DNA from: Oscillospiraceae bacterium
GTDB taxonomy: Bacteria > Bacillota_A > Clostridia > Oscillospirales > Ruminococcaceae
Length of the DNA: 6,834 nt
Assembly: GCA_017848205.1 (NCBI GenBank)
Contig: JAGDDO010000043.1
Coordinates: 1-6,834, forward strand
Direction of reading: 5' to 3'
Below the pieces are notes generated by a model. It searched no databases, was not told the DNA's origin, and saw only the letters and a list, made by a program, of their open reading frames with translations. The translations under genes and the position numbers were made by a program. Position 1 is the stretch's first letter. Each line of letters begins with the position of its first letter. Below, one piece after another: positions 5,283 through 6,834 of the stretch.

Positions 5283-6834
5283 ATGGAAATGATTCATCTT
5301 AAAATAAATGGTATTCCGGTCGAGGTACCTGCCGGCTCTACTGTTCTTGAAGCAGCAAAGGCAGCTAATGTGGATATACCGACACTCTGCTATCTCAAGG
5401 ATATCAACTGTATCGGTGCCTGCCGTATCTGTGTTGTTGAAATAACAGGCGCACGCGGACTTGTTGCAGCATGTACACATCCTGCTTCTGAAGGCATGGA
5501 AGTGTTCACTAACACACCTAAAGTAAGAAAGTCAAGAAAGACAACTCTTGAACTTCTGCTTTCAAACCATAAGAAAAAATGTCTGTCATGCGTAAGAGCC
5601 AATAACTGCGAACTTCAGAAGCTCAGTGTTGCCTACGGCGCTGACGAGGACAGATTCATGCCTGAGAACATGGACAAGCCTGTAGATGACTCCACACCGT
5701 ATCTTGTAAGGGATAACAACAAGTGTATCCAGTGTATGAGATGCGTTGCAGCCTGCAGAAATGTTCAGGGCGTTTCCGTTATCGGAAGCATCAGGAGAGG
5801 ATTCAACGTTCACATCGGTTCTCCGTTTGATGTGCCTCTTGCTGAGACATCATGTGTCGGCTGCGGTCAGTGTATCGTTGCATGTCCTGTAGGCGCTCTC
5901 ACTGAAAAGAGTAATGAGCAGAAGGTATGGGATGCAATTGCTGATCCTTCAAAGAAGGTCATCTTCTTTACAGCTCCTTCCGTAAGAGCAACTCTCGGTG
6001 AGGAATTCGGCGAACCTGTCGGCACAAACGTAGAAGGAAGAATGGCTGCTGCTATCAGAAGACTCGGTCCTGACCATGTGTTCAACATGGATGTTACAGC
6101 CGACCTTACAATAGTTGAAGAAGCAAACGAACTTATCGAAAGAATACAGAACGGCGGCAAACTGCCTATGTTCACTTCATGCTGTCCGGGATGGGTAAAG
6201 TTCCTTGAACACAACTATCCGGAACTTCTCCCTAACCTTTCAAGCTGCAAGTCACCTCAGCAGATGTTCGGCGCTGTTCTCAAGAGCTACTATGCACAGA
6301 AGAACGGTATCGATCCGAAGGATCTGTTCGTGGTAAGCGTTATTCCGTGTACTGCAAAGAAGTTTGAAGTTACAAGAAAGGAACAGCTCAGAAACGGCGC
6401 GCCTGATGTTGACGTTGCTCTTACAACACGCGAACTCGGCCGCATGATCAGAGAAGCCGGCATCGACTTCAGTGCTCTTCCTGATGAAAAGTTTGACGAT
6501 CCGTTTGAAACTGCTTCAGGTGCAGGCGCTATCTTCGGTGCAACAGGCGGTGTAATGGAAGCAGCTCTCAGAACAGCAGCTGTAAAGCTTGACGGAAAGT
6601 GTGATGCTCTTGAATTTACAGAAGTAAGAGGAACGAAGGGTATCAAGGAAGCAAGCTACACAGTCGGCGGTGTAACAGTGAAGGTAGCTGTTGCATCCGG
6701 CCTTGCAAACGCAAGAGAGATCATCGAAGGAATTAAGAAAGGCGAGCGTGACTATCAGTTCGTTGAGATCATGGCTTGTCCGGGCGGATGCATCAACGGC
6801 GGCGGTCAGCCGGTTCAGAGCGACAGCGTAAGAA
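5283..6834 (+). CDS. hydA: [FeFe]-hydrogenase catalytic subunit, modular (M3-like), 3' end missing
   Basis: Partial; 517 codons visible before the right edge. It reduces protons to H2 at the H-cluster in the cytosol as part of HydABC. Domains: plant-type [2Fe-2S] with C36, C47, C50, C64; a NuoG-like His-ligated [4Fe-4S] site, H96-C100-C103-C109; two [4Fe-4S] sites, C148-C151-C154-C158 and C191-C194-C197-C201; then the H domain. H-cluster loops: TSCCPGW (298-304; C301 ligand, C300 the proton-relay cysteine), IPCTAKKFE (354-362; C356 ligand) and EIMACPGGCINGGGQP (495-510; C499 and C503 ligands). The usual proton-path glutamate is present in TADLTIVEE (272-280) and a serine in NLSSCKSPQQ (318-327). 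Isoleucine 354 replaces the usual methionine of loop 2. Related proteins of this layout run to about 570-650 residues, so only the C-terminal tail is lost. It is the third gene of the operon. No PAS domain, as sensory HydS types have, is seen in the visible part. Confidence 0.96.
   Translation, partial: MEMIHLKINGIPVEVPAGSTVLEAAKAANVDIPTLCYLKDINCIGACRICVVEITGARGLVAACTHPASEGMEVFTNTPKVRKSRKTTLELLLSNHKKKCLSCVRANNCELQKLSVAYGADEDRFMPENMDKPVDDSTPYLVRDNNKCIQCMRCVAACRNVQGVSVIGSIRRGFNVHIGSPFDVPLAETSCVGCGQCIVACPVGALTEKSNEQKVWDAIADPSKKVIFFTAPSVRATLGEEFGEPVGTNVEGRMAAAIRRLGPDHVFNMDVTADLTIVEEANELIERIQNGGKLPMFTSCCPGWVKFLEHNYPELLPNLSSCKSPQQMFGAVLKSYYAQKNGIDPKDLFVVSVIPCTAKKFEVTRKEQLRNGAPDVDVALTTRELGRMIREAGIDFSALPDEKFDDPFETASGAGAIFGATGGVMEAALRTAAVKLDGKCDALEFTEVRGTKGIKEASYTVGGVTVKVAVASGLANAREIIEGIKKGERDYQFVEIMACPGGCINGGGQPVQSDSVR

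Noticed and set aside
5867..6646. Minus-strand open frames of 115 and 118 codons within hydA
   Set aside because: They are antisense to a gene with complete H-cluster motifs and arise from its codon bias; no start signals or homologous motifs are seen.

Overview
The window most likely comes from a cellulolytic, H2-producing anaerobe of the Ruminococcus type (Oscillospiraceae, low-to-mid GC Firmicutes). This is inferred from gene content: a secreted family 9 cellulase, a clostridial-type three-subunit [FeFe]-hydrogenase, a small alarmone synthetase of the RelP/YwaC kind, strong AGGAGG ribosome binding sites and sigma-A-like promoters with TATAAT boxes. Species cannot be fixed by reading alone.

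Layout. Bases 1-1456 (minus strand) hold the first 485 codons of a secreted GH9 glycoside hydrolase that begins with GTG and runs off the left edge. Its promoter lies at 1635-1663, leaving a leader of roughly 170 nt with several hairpins. Bases 1685-1767 hold a short repeat element, followed by the minus-strand terminator (1781-1811) of the next gene. Bases 1840-2520 (minus strand) encode the (p)ppGpp synthetase, with a promoter at 2554-2582. A divergent intergenic region carries the plus-strand promoter of the hydrogenase operon (2658-2686) and a second copy of the repeat (2744-2804), which falls in that operon's leader.

Bases 2860-6834 (plus strand) are a tight operon hydC-hydB-hydA: a NuoE-like subunit, a NuoF-like flavoprotein with extra iron-sulfur domains at both ends, and the catalytic [FeFe]-hydrogenase subunit, cut by the right edge about two residues-worth of motif after the last H-cluster loop. 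Together they match the soluble electron-bifurcating HydABC type, which makes H2 from NADH and reduced ferredoxin during sugar fermentation.

The genes fit one lifestyle: cellulose hydrolysis outside the cell, fermentation with H2 disposal inside, and an alarmone enzyme between them. I see no clearly new multi-gene system. The points most worth a second look are the dispersed repeat pair flanking the alarmone gene, an isoleucine in place of the usual methionine in the second H-cluster loop of HydA, and the structured leader of the cellulase gene.
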